A stretch of DNA of 64,000 nucleotides, taken from contig PQKR01000003.1 of NCBI GenBank assembly GCA_002918705.1, positions 434,001 to 498,000 of the forward strand. The letters are read 5' to 3'. A model generated the notes under the pieces. It ran no database searches. It was not told where the DNA came from and saw only the letters and a program-made list of their open reading frames with translations. The DNA comes from Escherichia sp. ESNIH1. GTDB taxonomy: Bacteria > Pseudomonadota > Gammaproteobacteria > Enterobacterales > Enterobacteriaceae. Below, one piece after another: positions 16,890 to 26,769 of this stretch. Positions within the stretch are counted from its first letter, which is position 1. Each line of letters opens with the position of its first letter. Made by a program: the position numbers and the translations under genes.

Positions 16890-18551
16890 ATGTGTTCAAT
16901 TTTTGGCGTACTGGATATTAAAACGGATGCAGGTGAGCTGCGTAAGAAAGCGCTGGAGCTCTCCCGCCTGATGCGCCATCGCGGTCCTGACTGGTCCGGC
17001 GTATACGCAAGCGATAAAGCGATTCTGGCCCACGAACGTCTCTCTATCGTTGACGTCAACGCTGGCGCACAGCCGCTCTACAACGCGCAAAAAACCCATG
17101 CCCTGGCCGTTAACGGTGAAATCTATAACCATCAGGCTCTGCGTGCCGAGTACGGCGATCGCTACGATTTCCAGACCGGCTCCGACTGTGAAGTGATCCT
17201 GGCCCTGTATCAGGAGAAAGGCCCGGCGTTCCTCGACGAGCTGCAGGGCATGTTTGCCTTCGTGCTCTACGATAGCGAAAAAGATGCCTACCTGATTGGC
17301 CGCGACCATATCGGTATCATCCCGCTGTATATGGGCTATGACGAGCACGGCAACATGTACGTGGCCTCTGAAATGAAAGCCCTGGTACCGGTCTGCCGTA
17401 CCATTAAAGAGTTCCCGGCGGGCAGCTACCTGTGGAGCCAGGACGGCGAGATCCGCAGCTACTACCAGCGCGACTGGTTTGAGTACGACGCGGTAAAAGA
17501 CAACGTGACCGACAAAGCCAAGCTGCGTCAGGCACTGGAAGATGCGGTGAAAAGCCACCTGATGTCAGACGTGCCGTATGGCGTGCTGCTCTCCGGCGGC
17601 CTGGATTCCTCCATCATCTCGGCTATCACCAAAAAATTTGCTGCACGCCGCGTGGAAGATCAGGAGCAGTCAGAGGCCTGGTGGCCGCAGCTGCACTCCT
17701 TTGCCGTAGGCCTGGAGGGCGCGCCGGATCTGAAAGCGGCCCAGGCGGTTGCTGAGCATCTGGGTACCGTGCACCACGAGATCCACTTCACCGTTCAGGA
17801 AGGTCTGGATGCCATCCGCGACGTGATCTACCACATTGAGACCTATGACGTGACCACCATCCGCGCCTCAACGCCGATGTACCTGATGTCACGTAAGATC
17901 AAAGCGATGGGCATCAAGATGGTGCTGTCGGGCGAAGGTTCAGACGAGGTGTTTGGCGGCTATCTCTACTTCCACAAAGCGCCGGACGCCAAAGAGCTGC
18001 ATGAAGAGACCGTGCGTAAGCTGCAGGCGCTGCATATGTTTGACTGCGCCCGCGCCAACAAAGCGATGTCGGCCTGGGGCGTGGAGGCACGCGTGCCCTT
18101 CCTGGATAAAAACTTCCTCGACGTGGCAATGCGCATTAACCCGCAGGATAAGATGTGCGGCAACGGCAAAATGGAAAAACATGTGCTGCGTGAGTGCTTC
18201 GAGTCCTACCTGCCGGCAAGCGTGGCATGGCGTCAGAAAGAGCAGTTCTCTGATGGCGTAGGCTACAGCTGGATCGACACCCTGAAAGAGGTGGCGGCAC
18301 AGCAGGTAAGCGACCAGCAGCTGGAGACCGCCAGCTACCGCTTCCCGTACAACACGCCGACCTCTAAAGAGGCCTACCTGTACCGCGAAGTGTTTGAAGA
18401 GCTGTTCCCGGTTGCCAGCGCAGCCGAGTGCGTACCGGGCGGTCCGTCTGTTGCCTGCTCCTCTGCCAAAGCGATTGAGTGGGATGAAGCGTTCAAAACC
18501 ATGAACGATCCATCAGGCCGTGCGGTAGGCGTTCACCAGTCCGCCTATTAA
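16890..18551 (+). CDS. asnB: Asparagine synthetase B (glutamine-hydrolysing)
   Basis: 553 residues (E. coli 554). The catalytic Cys follows the initiator Met (MCSIFGVLD), opening the N-terminal class II glutaminase domain; the C-terminal synthetase domain carries the PP-loop LLSGGLDSS near 231. Makes asparagine from aspartate, glutamine and ATP. ATG after GGAGAAGG. Downstream terminator at 18573-18597. In K-12 umpH lies just upstream; here nagC is the neighbour. Confidence 0.98.
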   Translation: MCSIFGVLDIKTDAGELRKKALELSRLMRHRGPDWSGVYASDKAILAHERLSIVDVNAGAQPLYNAQKTHALAVNGEIYNHQALRAEYGDRYDFQTGSDCEVILALYQEKGPAFLDELQGMFAFVLYDSEKDAYLIGRDHIGIIPLYMGYDEHGNMYVASEMKALVPVCRTIKEFPAGSYLWSQDGEIRSYYQRDWFEYDAVKDNVTDKAKLRQALEDAVKSHLMSDVPYGVLLSGGLDSSIISAITKKFAARRVEDQEQSEAWWPQLHSFAVGLEGAPDLKAAQAVAEHLGTVHHEIHFTVQEGLDAIRDVIYHIETYDVTTIRASTPMYLMSRKIKAMGIKMVLSGEGSDEVFGGYLYFHKAPDAKELHEETVRKLQALHMFDCARANKAMSAWGVEARVPFLDKNFLDVAMRINPQDKMCGNGKMEKHVLRECFESYLPASVAWRQKEQFSDGVGYSWIDTLKEVAAQQVSDQQLETASYRFPYNTPTSKEAYLYREVFEELFPVASAAECVPGGPSVACSSAKAIEWDEAFKTMNDPSGRAVGVHQSAY

Positions 18552-18572
18552 CAGATAAAGTGTTATGATGAT

Positions 18573-18600
18573 AACGGGTCCTGCGGGGCCCGTTCTTATT
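18573..18600 (+). terminator. asnB terminator
   Basis: AACGGGTCC-tgc-GGGGCCCGTT hairpin followed by a short T-rich tail (CTTATT), 20 bp after asnB. The tail is weak. Confidence 0.65.
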
Positions 18601-18723
18601 GGTTTTGGTCTTGTTATCTCTCAATTAAAATCAAGATATAACCAATAATTGCCGAATAATACGCCAGGCTGTTCGCAACCTAACCAAACAGTCACATTCC
18701 GGCAATTTTCGATGAAAAAGGTG

Positions 18724-18752
18724 TTGACGCTGCAAGGCCCAATACGCATAAT
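18724..18752 (+). promoter_or_regulatory. Promoter of tRNA operon
   Basis: TTGACG, a 17-bp spacer and CATAAT form a strong sigma-70 promoter, followed by a GC-rich discriminator (GCGCCCCGC). That discriminator is typical of stringently controlled stable-RNA promoters. The first tRNA begins 38 bp downstream of the -10 element. Confidence 0.85.
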
Positions 18753-18790
18753 GCGCCCCGCAACGCCGATAAGGTAACGCGAAAAAAGAT

Positions 18791-18867
18791 GGCTACGTAG
18801 CTCAGCTGGTTAGAGCACATCACTCATAATGATGGGGTCACAGGTTCGAATCCCGTCGTAGCCACCA
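18791..18867 (+). tRNA. metT: tRNA-Met (CAU), elongator
   Basis: 77 nt, begins GGCTACGTAGC, ends CGTAGCCACCA with encoded CCA. Anticodon CAT in CTCATAA. First gene of the operon. The 1-72 pair is G-C, so this is the elongator rather than the initiator. Confidence 0.97.
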
Positions 18868-18875
18868 TCTTTTTT

Positions 18876-18960
18876 GCGGGAGTGGCGAAATTGGTAGACG
18901 CACCAGATTTAGGTTCTGGCGCCGCAAGGTGTGCGAGTTCAAGTCTCGCCTCCCGCACCA
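18876..18960 (+). tRNA. leuW: tRNA-Leu (UAG)
   Basis: 85 nt with the long variable arm of class II tRNAs (GGCGCCGCAAGGTGTGC), anticodon TAG in GATTTAGGTT, and encoded CCA. Begins GCGGGAG and ends CTCCCGCACCA. 8 bp after tRNA-Met. Confidence 0.97.
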
Positions 18961-18982
18961 TTCCCAGTAAGCGTTGCACGGA

Positions 18983-19057
18983 TGGGGTATCGCCAAGCGG
19001 TAAGGCACCGGTTTTTGATACCGGCATTCCCTGGTTCGAATCCAGGTACCCCAGCCA
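18983..19057 (+). tRNA. glnU: tRNA-Gln (UUG)
   Basis: 75 nt, begins TGGGGTATC, ends ACCCCAGCCA. Anticodon TTG in GTTTTTGATA. It has the weak U1-A72 pair that GlnRS recognises. K-12 has two such genes in tandem here (glnU, glnW); only this one is present. Confidence 0.96.
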
Positions 19058-19112
19058 CTTTTTTCGACTCTCGTGTTATCACGTTTGTCTTGAGTAATTA
19101 GCAGTACAATTT

Positions 19113-19189
19113 GGCTACTTAGCTCAGCTGGTTAGAGCACATCACTCATAATGATGGGGTCACAGGTTCGATTCCCGTAGTAGCCACTA
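19113..19189 (+). tRNA. metU: tRNA-Met (CAU), elongator, 3' end encoded as CTA
   Basis: 77 nt, begins GGCTACTTAGC; anticodon CAT. Compared with the first tRNA-Met, the acceptor pair 7-66 is changed from G-C to U-A on both sides, so the stem is preserved. The encoded 3' end reads GCCACTA, that is CTA instead of CCA after the discriminator. Trimming and repair by the CCA-adding enzyme would be needed for charging. Confidence 0.93.
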
Positions 19190-19234
19190 TATTCTGATGA
19201 GTATCGTTAAGATGCTTATGACGTAAAAAATTGT

Positions 19235-19309
19235 TGGGGTATCGCCAAGCGGTAAGGCACTGGATTCTGATTCCAGCATTCCGAGGTTCGAATCCTCGTA
19301 CCCCAGCCA
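19235..19309 (+). tRNA. glnV: tRNA-Gln (CUG), copy 1
   Basis: 75 nt, begins TGGGGTATC, ends ACCCCAGCCA; anticodon CTG in GATTCTGATT. Differs from the UUG isoacceptor in the anticodon and T arms. Confidence 0.96.
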
Positions 19310-19346
19310 ATTTAAAAAGACGTTTGCTCACGCGAACGCACCCTGT

Positions 19347-19421
19347 TGGGGTATCGCCAAGCGGTAAGGCACTGGATTCTGATTCCAGCATTCCGAGGTT
19401 CGAATCCTCGTACCCCAGCCA
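19347..19421 (+). tRNA. glnX: tRNA-Gln (CUG), copy 2
   Basis: 75 nt, identical to the preceding tRNA-Gln(CUG). The identical pair with a 37-bp spacer is prone to homologous recombination. Last tRNA of the operon; a terminator follows within 12 bp. Confidence 0.96.
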
Positions 19422-19430
19422 CATAAAACA

Positions 19431-19458
19431 AAAAAGCTCGCTTCGGCGGGCTTTTTTG
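19431..19458 (+). terminator. tRNA operon terminator
   Basis: AGCTCGC-ttcg-GCGGGCT followed by TTTTTGTTTTTG, with an A-rich run before the stem. A-rich and T-rich flanks would also allow it to act against leftward transcription from ubiF. Confidence 0.88.
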
Positions 19459-19507
19459 TTTTTGTCCTTCGGTGAAATTCGTATGCCGGGCTGCCCCGGC
19501 ATCAATA

Positions 19508-20683
19508 TTACAGGCCTAGCGCATACTTCAGCGCCTGCGTTTTCAGCACCCCTGCCCGCTGGGCAGCCATCAGGCCCATGTTGCGCAGTACGCGCAGCGG
19601 CCCCAGGTTGTTGCTGAATCCAGCATAGAAGAGATCCATGCCGCTCTGCATAATGTAGTTGTCCATCATCCGCCGCGTCTGATAGCGCTTAAGCACGCGC
19701 TGGCTGGCCCACTCCTCGCCCTGGCCGCGGGCAGTAATCAACACCTCCAGCAGGGCATCAACGTCGCGATAGCCCAGATTAACCCCCTGCCCCGCCAGGG
19801 GATGGATCGTATGGGCGGCATCGCCTACCAGCGCCAGCCCAGGTTTCACATACTGTAAGGCATGGCGGCGTGTCAGCGGGAAGGCACCTGCCGCCACCGG
19901 CGTCACCTTGCCGAGCCGCGCCGGGAAGAACTTCTCAATCTCTTTTTGCAGCTGCGGCATCGTCAGGGTACGAAGCTGGCGAATGCGCGCCGGGGTGTCA
20001 TACCACACCAGCGAGGCCCAGCGATCGAACAGCGGCAGGAAGGCGTGCGGACCATGAGGAGTAAACTGCTGCCAGGTGCTGTCGCCCGGATCGTTTTCGC
20101 ACTCAACGGTGATGAGCATACAGGACTGCTGATACTGCCAGGCATGAACGCCAATCCCCGCCCACTGTCGCACCTGCGAGTTGGCGCCGTCAGCCCCAAT
20201 CACCAGCTTTGCCAGCAGCGTCTCGTCATTATCAAACACCAGCTCATGCTGATGACCATGAGTGTGCATTGCTTTGAGCATCGCCGGGGCGCGCAAGGTG
20301 ACCTGCGGATGAGCCTCCAGCGCATCCCACAGCGCGCGCTGTAATACGTTATTCTCAACCATATAGCCGAGATGCGGCAGCTTAAGATCGCTGGCGTCAA
20401 AGACCACGTGAGCGTTCTCCCACTCCCAGGTCTCCAGCCTGCGCCAGGGGTGGCAGCGCATCGCCAGCACGCTGTCCCAGACGCCTAACCCACGCAGCAG
20501 TGCCACAGATGCGGTGCTTATCGCAGAAATGCGCACGTCCGGCGCTATACTGGCGTCAAACGCAGGGGGTGCGGCCTGCTCGATCACCGTTACCGCAAAA
20601 CCATGCTGCGCCAGGCCAAGGGCCAACGCGCCGCCGACCATACCGCCGCCAACGACGGCGACTTCAGTTGGTTGATTTATCAT
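19508..20683 (-). CDS. ubiF: 3-demethoxyubiquinol 3-hydroxylase
   Basis: 391 residues of the FAD-dependent aromatic hydroxylase family. The dinucleotide motif AVVGGGMVGGALALG is at the N-terminus and the second FAD motif LVGDAAHTIHPLAGQGVN near 285. Catalyses the C6 hydroxylation in aerobic ubiquinone synthesis. The ATG at 20683 (MINQPTEV) aligns with the E. coli start; an upstream TTG at 20689 is less likely. Divergent from miaB. Confidence 0.97.
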   Translation of the reverse strand: MINQPTEVAVVGGGMVGGALALGLAQHGFAVTVIEQAAPPAFDASIAPDVRISAISTASVALLRGLGVWDSVLAMRCHPWRRLETWEWENAHVVFDASDLKLPHLGYMVENNVLQRALWDALEAHPQVTLRAPAMLKAMHTHGHQHELVFDNDETLLAKLVIGADGANSQVRQWAGIGVHAWQYQQSCMLITVECENDPGDSTWQQFTPHGPHAFLPLFDRWASLVWYDTPARIRQLRTLTMPQLQKEIEKFFPARLGKVTPVAAGAFPLTRRHALQYVKPGLALVGDAAHTIHPLAGQGVNLGYRDVDALLEVLITARGQGEEWASQRVLKRYQTRRMMDNYIMQSGMDLFYAGFSNNLGPLRVLRNMGLMAAQRAGVLKTQALKYALGL

Positions 20684-20823
20684 GGTCAATCGTCCTTATT
20701 TATAATTCTTTTAAGTTTACAGGATTTTCGATTTTGTGGGGTCGGGAGATGAACTATGGTCAGCGCCCGACCAAAGCATTACAATACGCGGCCTGAAATC
20801 CTCGCGTTTATTAGAGCAAGTCG

Positions 20824-22248
20824 ATGACCAAAAAACTCCATATTAAAACCTGGGGCTGTCAGATGAACGAGTACGATTCATCGAAGATGGCCGATCTGCT
20901 GGATGCCACCCACGGCTATCAGCTGACCGACGTGGCGGAAGAGGCAGATTTGCTGCTGCTTAATACCTGCTCTATCCGCGAGAAGGCTCAGGAGAAGGTG
21001 TTCCATCTGCTTGGGCGCTGGAAGCTCTTAAAAGAGAAGAATCCGGATCTGATTATCGGCGTCGGCGGCTGCGTAGCCTCCCAGGAGGGCGATCTTATTC
21101 GCCAGCGCGCCCGCTGCGTCGACATCGTGTTTGGTCCACAGACCCTGCACCGCCTGCCGGAGATGATCAACTCAGTGCGCGGCAATCGCAGCCCGATCGT
21201 CGATATCAGCTTCCCGGAAATCGAAAAATTTGACCGCCTGCCGGAGCCGCGTGCCGACGGTCCGACCGCCTTCGTCTCTATCATGGAAGGCTGTAATAAA
21301 TATTGCACCTACTGCGTGGTGCCCTACACCCGTGGTGAAGAGGTGAGCCGTCCCTGCGACGACATCCTGTTTGAGATCGCCCAACTGGCAGCGCAGGGCG
21401 TGCGTGAGGTTAACCTGCTGGGCCAGAACGTGAACGCCTGGCGCGGCGAGAACTACGACGGCACCACCGGCTCCTTCGCCGAGCTGCTGCGTCTGGTTGC
21501 TGCCATCGACGGTATCGACCGCATCCGCTTTACCACCAGCCACCCGATTGAATTTACCGACGATATCATCGAGGTCTACCGCGATACGCCAGAGCTGGTG
21601 AGCTTCCTGCACCTGCCGGTACAGAGCGGCGCGGATCGCGTCCTGAACCTTATGGGCCGGACCCATACCGCGCTGGAGTACAAGGCGATTATCCGTAAGC
21701 TGCGCGCGGCGCGTCCGGATATCCAGATCAGCTCCGACTTTATCGTCGGCTTCCCGGGTGAAACCACCCAGGACTTCGAGCAGACCATGAAGCTGATTGC
21801 CGAGGTGAATTTTGACGTGAGCTACAGCTTTATCTTCTCTGCCCGTCCGGGTACGCCGGCCGCCGATATGGTCGATGACGTTCCGGAAGAGGATAAGAAG
21901 CAGCGTCTCTACATTCTGCAGGAGCGTATCAACCAGCAGGCGATGGCCTGGAGCCGCAAAATGATCGGCACCACCCAGCGTATCCTGGTGGAGGGGACCT
22001 CCCGCAAGAGCATTATGGAGCTGTCGGGCCGTACCGAGAACAACCGCGTGGTTAACTTTGAGGGTACGCCGGAGATGATCGGCAAGTTCGTGGACGTCGA
22101 GATCACCGATGTCTATACTAATTCATTGCGCGGTAACGTTGTGCGCACCGAAGCGGAGATGGGCCTGCGTGTAACCGAAACGCCGGAATCGGTGATTGCC
22201 CGCACCCGTAAAGAGAACGAACTGGGCGTCGGTCTCTACCAGCCCTGA
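20824..22248 (+). CDS. miaB: tRNA-2-methylthio-N6-dimethylallyladenosine synthase
   Basis: 474 residues, the E. coli length. N-terminal UPF0004 domain with three cluster cysteines (WGCQMN, NTCSIRE, VGGCVAS), central radical-SAM motif [12 protein letters not shown] near 157, and a C-terminal TRAM domain from about 378. Adds the methylthio group to i6A37 of tRNAs reading UNN codons. ATG start; terminator at 22256-22285. Confidence 0.98.
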   Translation: MTKKLHIKTWGCQMNEYDSSKMADLLDATHGYQLTDVAEEADLLLLNTCSIREKAQEKVFHLLGRWKLLKEKNPDLIIGVGGCVASQEGDLIRQRARCVDIVFGPQTLHRLPEMINSVRGNRSPIVDISFPEIEKFDRLPEPRADGPTAFVSIMEGCNKYCTYCVVPYTRGEEVSRPCDDILFEIAQLAAQGVREVNLLGQNVNAWRGENYDGTTGSFAELLRLVAAIDGIDRIRFTTSHPIEFTDDIIEVYRDTPELVSFLHLPVQSGADRVLNLMGRTHTALEYKAIIRKLRAARPDIQISSDFIVGFPGETTQDFEQTMKLIAEVNFDVSYSFIFSARPGTPAADMVDDVPEEDKKQRLYILQERINQQAMAWSRKMIGTTQRILVEGTSRKSIMELSGRTENNRVVNFEGTPEMIGKFVDVEITDVYTNSLRGNVVRTEAEMGLRVTETPESVIARTRKENELGVGLYQP

Positions 22249-22255
22249 TCCCCCC

Positions 22256-22285
22256 GGCCTGCCCCTCCGGCAGGCCTTGTTTTTT
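22256..22285 (+). terminator. miaB terminator
   Basis: GGCCTGCC-cctcc-GGCAGGCC followed by TTGTTTTTT, 8 bp after miaB. It separates miaB from the phoL-ybeY-corC-lnt group. Confidence 0.9.
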
Positions 22286-22343
22286 CCGCCCATCGCCCCC
22301 ATATCACTACTCCATCCGGCCAGTCAGGTAAAAGAGGAATCGA

Positions 22344-23396
22344 TTGAATACTGAAACCTGTGAAATCACCCTTGAACCAGCTGACAATGCCCGTCTGCTG
22401 AGTTTATGCGGCCCGTTTGACGACAATATCAAACAGCTTGAACGTCGACTGGGCATCGAAATTAACCGCCGCGATAACCACTTCAAACTCACCGGACGCA
22501 CCATTAGCGTTAACGCCGCCGCAGATATCCTGCGCAGCCTCTACGTTGATACCGCCCCGATGCGCGGCCAAACCCAGGATATTGAACCCGAACAGATCCA
22601 TCTGGCCATTAAAGAGGCCCGCGTGCTTGAGCAGAGCGCCGAGAGCGTGCCGGAGTATGGCAAAGCGGTCAATATCAAAACCAAGCGCGGCGTAATCAAA
22701 CCGCGTACGCCAAACCAGGCGCAGTACATCGCCAATATTCTCGATCATGACATCACCTTCGGAATTGGGCCGGCAGGGACAGGGAAAACCTACCTCGCCG
22801 TCGCCGCCGCGGTTGATGCCCTGGAGCGTCAGGACGTTCGCCGTATTCTGCTGACCCGTCCGGCGGTAGAAGCCGGTGAGAAGCTCGGCTTCCTCCCAGG
22901 GGATCTCAGCCAGAAGGTTGACCCGTATCTGCGTCCGCTGTACGACGCGCTGTTTGAGATGCTGGGCTTTGAGAAAGTCGAGAAGCTGATGGAGCGTAAC
23001 GTGATTGAGGTTGCGCCGCTGGCCTACATGCGCGGCCGCACGTTGAACGACGCGTTTATCATTCTGGATGAGAGCCAGAACACCACCATCGAACAGATGA
23101 AGATGTTCCTGACGCGTATCGGCTTTAACTCGAAAGCGGTGATCACCGGGGATATCACCCAGGTCGACCTGCCGCGCAGCACCAAATCCGGCCTGCGCCA
23201 CGCGATTGAAGTCCTGGCAGAGGTCGATGAAATTAGCTTTAACTTCTTCCACAGCGAAGACGTGGTGCGCCACCCGGTGGTTGCCCGCATCGTGACCGCC
23301 TATGAGGCGTGGGAAGAGACAGAGCAGAAACGTAAAGCCGAGCTGGCCGCCGAGCGTAAGCGCGAAGCCCAGCATCAGGAGCATGAGCAGAAATGA
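22344..23396 (+). CDS. ybeZ: PhoH-like ATPase (YbeZ)
   Basis: 350 residues. N-terminal KH-like segment, then a PhoH P-loop domain with Walker [10 protein letters not shown] near 148 and Walker [10 protein letters not shown] near 240. Works with the endoribonuclease YbeY in rRNA maturation and RNA quality control. The start is TTG, preceded by AGAGGAA; this matches the start I recall for E. coli. Overlaps ybeY by 4 bp (ATGA), so translation is coupled. Confidence 0.95.
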   Translation: MNTETCEITLEPADNARLLSLCGPFDDNIKQLERRLGIEINRRDNHFKLTGRTISVNAAADILRSLYVDTAPMRGQTQDIEPEQIHLAIKEARVLEQSAESVPEYGKAVNIKTKRGVIKPRTPNQAQYIANILDHDITFGIGPAGTGKTYLAVAAAVDALERQDVRRILLTRPAVEAGEKLGFLPGDLSQKVDPYLRPLYDALFEMLGFEKVEKLMERNVIEVAPLAYMRGRTLNDAFIILDESQNTTIEQMKMFLTRIGFNSKAVITGDITQVDLPRSTKSGLRHAIEVLAEVDEISFNFFHSEDVVRHPVVARIVTAYEAWEETEQKRKAELAAERKREAQHQEHEQK

Positions 23397-23860
23397 GTTC
23401 GGTAATCCTCGATTTACAGCTGGCGTGTGATGACGCGAGCGGCCTGCCAGACGAAGCACAGTTTCAGGGCTGGCTGAACGCGGTTATCCCGCAGTTTCAG
23501 GAGGAGTCCGAAGTGACGATCCGCCTCGTGGATGAGGCGGAGAGCCACGAGCTTAACCTGACCTACCGCGGCAAGGATAAGCCCACCAACGTGCTCTCCT
23601 TCCCGTTTGAGGCCCCGCCGGGCATCGAACTGCCGCTGCTCGGCGACCTGATTATCTGTCGTCAGGTGGTTGAGCAGGAGGCCCGCGAGCAGGAGAAGCC
23701 GCTGGAGGCGCACTGGGCGCATATGGTGGTACATGGCAGTCTGCACCTGCTGGGCTACGATCATATTGAAGATGACGAGGCTGAAGAGATGGAGAGCCTG
23801 GAAACAGAGATAATGCTTGCTCTGGGCTATGAGGATCCGTACATTGCCGAGAAGGAGTAG
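23393..23860 (+). CDS. ybeY: Endoribonuclease YbeY, rRNA maturation factor
   Basis: 155 residues. The metal site H3xH5xH is present as [11 protein letters not shown] near 114-124, which binds zinc. Required for 16S rRNA 3'-end maturation and 70S quality control. Start overlaps the ybeZ stop. Confidence 0.97.
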   Translation: MSSVILDLQLACDDASGLPDEAQFQGWLNAVIPQFQEESEVTIRLVDEAESHELNLTYRGKDKPTNVLSFPFEAPPGIELPLLGDLIICRQVVEQEAREQEKPLEAHWAHMVVHGSLHLLGYDHIEDDEAEEMESLETEIMLALGYEDPYIAEKE

Positions 23861-23941
23861 CCTGGCTGCTCCTGAACCGTCTGGCGCTGAGTTTGCGCGC
23901 CGGACAACATATTTTATTAACATGAGAACCCATACGACGCC

Positions 23942-24823
23942 ATGAGCGACGACAATTCACACAGTAGCGACCCACTTAACAGCAGCAAAAAGGGATTCTT
24001 CTCCCTCTTACTGAGCCAGCTCTTTCACGGCGAACCGAAAAACCGTGACGAACTTCTGGCGCTGATCCGTGACTCCGGGCAGAACGAGCTTATCGACGAA
24101 GATACGCGCGACATGCTTGAAGGGGTAATGGATATTGCCGACCAGCGCGTTCGCGACATCATGATCCCTCGCTCGCAGATGATCACCCTGAAACGTAACC
24201 AGACGCTGGATGAGTGCCTCGACGTGATTATCGAGTCTGCCCACTCCCGCTTCCCGGTGATCAGCGAAGATAAAGATCACATCGAAGGGATTTTGATGGC
24301 CAAGGATCTGCTGCCCTTTATGCGCAGCGACGCCGAAGCCTTCAGCATGGAAAAAGTGCTACGTCCGGCGGTTGTCGTCCCAGAGAGCAAACGGGTCGAC
24401 CGGATGCTGAAAGAGTTCCGCTCACAGCGCTATCATATGGCAATCGTTATTGATGAGTTTGGCGGCGTCTCGGGCCTCGTGACCATCGAAGATATTCTTG
24501 AGCTGATCGTCGGCGAAATTGAAGATGAGTACGACGAAGAGGAAGATATCGACTTCCGTCAGCTAAGCCGTCACACCTGGACGGTACGCGCCCTGGCCTC
24601 CATTGAAGATTTCAATGAGTCGTTTGGTACCCACTTCAGCGATGAAGAGGTGGACACTATCGGCGGGCTGGTGATGCAGGCCTTTGGCCATCTGCCGGCG
24701 CGGGGCGAATCCATCGACATCGATGGTTACCAGTTTAAGGTCGCGATGGCCGACAGCCGTCGTATTATTCAGGTTCACGTAAAAATGCCAGAAGACGCAG
24801 CGCAGCCTAAACTGGACGAGTAA
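23942..24823 (+). CDS. corC: CorC/HlyC family protein with paired CBS domains
   Basis: 293 residues: two CBS domains (about 70-190, with [11 protein letters not shown] opening the first) and a C-terminal transporter-associated domain from about 205. Linked in enterobacteria to magnesium/cobalt efflux with CorA and to membrane homeostasis. An acidic stretch ([11 protein letters not shown]) links the domains. 81-bp gap after ybeY; followed closely by lnt. The end carries a 13-bp direct duplication that includes its stop codon. Confidence 0.95.
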   Translation: MSDDNSHSSDPLNSSKKGFFSLLLSQLFHGEPKNRDELLALIRDSGQNELIDEDTRDMLEGVMDIADQRVRDIMIPRSQMITLKRNQTLDECLDVIIESAHSRFPVISEDKDHIEGILMAKDLLPFMRSDAEAFSMEKVLRPAVVVPESKRVDRMLKEFRSQRYHMAIVIDEFGGVSGLVTIEDILELIVGEIEDEYDEEEDIDFRQLSRHTWTVRALASIEDFNESFGTHFSDEEVDTIGGLVMQAFGHLPARGESIDIDGYQFKVAMADSRRIIQVHVKMPEDAAQPKLDE

Positions 24824-24845
24824 TCCACCTGGACGAGTAATGTAA

Positions 24846-26384
24846 ATGGTATTTGCCTCACTGTTTGAGCGTCAGCGCATGCGTTTGCTGCTGGCGCTGT
24901 TATTAGGAGCCAGCGGAACGCTGGCTTTTTCTCCTTATGATATCTGGCCTGCCGCGCTTATCTCCCTTATCGGCCTACAGGGGCTGACGCTTAACCGCCG
25001 CCCGCTGCAGGCCGCGGCAATTGGCTACGCGTGGGGATTCGGCCTCTTTGGCACCGGCATTAACTGGGTCTACGTCAGCATCGCCCAGTTTGGCGGTATG
25101 CCGGGGCCGGTCAACGTCTTCCTCGTGGTGCTGCTGGCGGCCTACCTGTCGCTCTATACCGGTCTGTTCGCTGGCATCCTCTCCCGCCTCTGGCCGCGTA
25201 CCAGCGCCATCCGCATGGCCATTGCCGCGCCGGTAGTGTGGCAGATCACTGAGTTCCTGCGCGGCTGGGTGCTGACCGGCTTCCCGTGGCTGCAGTTTGG
25301 CTACAGCCAGATTGACGGCCCGCTGAAGGGCCTTGCGCCGGTGATGGGCGTCGAGGCAATCAACTTCCTGCTGATGGTGATCAGCGGCCTGCTGGTGCTG
25401 GCGGCGGTACACCGCAGCTGGCGTACCCTGGCGGTAGCGGTGGTGCTCTTTGCCCTCCCCTTCCCGCTGCGCTACATTCAGTGGTTTACCCCGCTAACGG
25501 AGCGCACTACCCAGGTCTCGCTGGTGCAAGGCAATATCCCGCAGTCCCTGAAGTGGGATGAGGGGCAGCTGGTGAATACGCTCAACATCTATCTCAACGC
25601 CACCGAGCGGGAGATGGGCAAGTCGCAGCTCATTATCTGGCCAGAGTCGGCCATTCCCGATCTGGAGATCAACCAGCAGCGCTTTTTAAGCATGATGGAC
25701 GATCTGCTGCGGGCGAAGGACACGACGCTGATTACCGGCATCGTCGATGCGCGTCTGAACAAGCAGAACCGCTACGACACCTACAACACCATTATTACGC
25801 TGGGCAAAGAGAGCGCGTATAGCTACAACTCTACGAATCGCTACAACAAAAATCATCTGGTGCCGTTTGGCGAGTTTGTGCCGCTGGAGTCTATTCTGCG
25901 TCCGCTGGCCCCGTTCTTCGATCTGCCGATGTCTTCGTTTAGCCGCGGTCCCTATGTGCAGCCGCAGCTCTCGGCCCACGGCTTTGAGCTGACTCCGGCC
26001 ATCTGCTATGAGATCATCCTCGGCGAACAGGTGCGGGATAACTTCCGGCCGAACACCGACTTCCTGCTGACCATCTCCAACGATGCGTGGTTCGGTAAGT
26101 CCATCGGTCCGTGGCAGCACTTCCAGATGGCGCGGATGCGCTCCCTGGAGCTGGCCCGTCCGCTGCTGCGCAGCACCAATAACGGTATTACTGCCGTGAT
26201 TGGCCCGCAGGGTGAAATTCAGGCCATGCTGCCGCAGTTCACTCGTCAGGTGCTGACCACCAAAGTCACTCCCACTACCGGCCTGACGCCGTACGCCCGT
26301 ACCGGCAGCTGGCCGCTGTGGATCCTTACCGCGCTGTTCGGCTTTGGCGCGGTGATCATGAGCCTGCGCCAGCGTCGTAAATAG
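24846..26384 (+). CDS. lnt: Apolipoprotein N-acyltransferase
   Basis: 512 residues, the E. coli length. About seven membrane helices surround a periplasmic carbon-nitrogen hydrolase domain with the Glu-Lys-Cys triad visible in WPESAIPD (near 267), [11 protein letters not shown] (near 335) and [10 protein letters not shown] (near 387). Adds the third acyl chain to lipoproteins in the inner membrane; clients in this window include LptE, RlpA and the DUF2291 protein. Ends before a perfect inverted repeat. Confidence 0.97.
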   Translation: MVFASLFERQRMRLLLALLLGASGTLAFSPYDIWPAALISLIGLQGLTLNRRPLQAAAIGYAWGFGLFGTGINWVYVSIAQFGGMPGPVNVFLVVLLAAYLSLYTGLFAGILSRLWPRTSAIRMAIAAPVVWQITEFLRGWVLTGFPWLQFGYSQIDGPLKGLAPVMGVEAINFLLMVISGLLVLAAVHRSWRTLAVAVVLFALPFPLRYIQWFTPLTERTTQVSLVQGNIPQSLKWDEGQLVNTLNIYLNATEREMGKSQLIIWPESAIPDLEINQQRFLSMMDDLLRAKDTTLITGIVDARLNKQNRYDTYNTIITLGKESAYSYNSTNRYNKNHLVPFGEFVPLESILRPLAPFFDLPMSSFSRGPYVQPQLSAHGFELTPAICYEIILGEQVRDNFRPNTDFLLTISNDAWFGKSIGPWQHFQMARMRSLELARPLLRSTNNGITAVIGPQGEIQAMLPQFTRQVLTTKVTPTTGLTPYARTGSWPLWILTALFGFGAVIMSLRQRRK

Positions 26385-26397
26385 CCAGTCTCCCCCC

Positions 26398-26427
26398 TTA
26401 CCCGGCCCGATTTTGTAGGCCGGGTAA
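26398..26427. terminator. Perfect inverted repeat after lnt
   Basis: TTACCCGGCC and GGCCGGGTAA flank a 10-nt loop containing TTTT. The hairpin probably ends or stabilises the lnt mRNA. No T-tract follows, so termination is not certain. Confidence 0.5.
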
Positions 26428-26446
26428 GGCGCAGCCGCCACCCGGC
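26415..26446. repeat. REP-like unit between lnt and gltI
   Basis: GTAGGCCGGGTAAGGCGCAG continuing to CCGCCACCCGGC is a classical REP unit that overlaps the right arm of the inverted repeat. The rest of the 385-bp gap (to 26769) is AT-rich, contains no supported gene and should hold the gltI promoter. Confidence 0.75.
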
Positions 26447-26769
26447 AAATCCCCCTCTCACTTTCCCAACCTGGCACAGCAATTGCTTAATAATATCAGG
26501 CAGCTGCGGATCTTTGCCGATGCGCCATAACGGTGCACCAGCGGTGAACACCTGAAGCACTAAAAAGGTGCAATCGGCGTTTTCTGCCTCGAAATGGTGC
26601 GGTGCGCTTCGCAAAACTAAACAATAAAGCAGCAAAATGTTTACACCAAGCCACACTAAATGTTAACAAACACGCATAACACTGCATGCTTGTGCTGCAG
26701 GATATAACAACACAAACACACACACTGGGTATCAATGCGTCCCTGGCGCTGATGATGAAGGAGTTGGAT

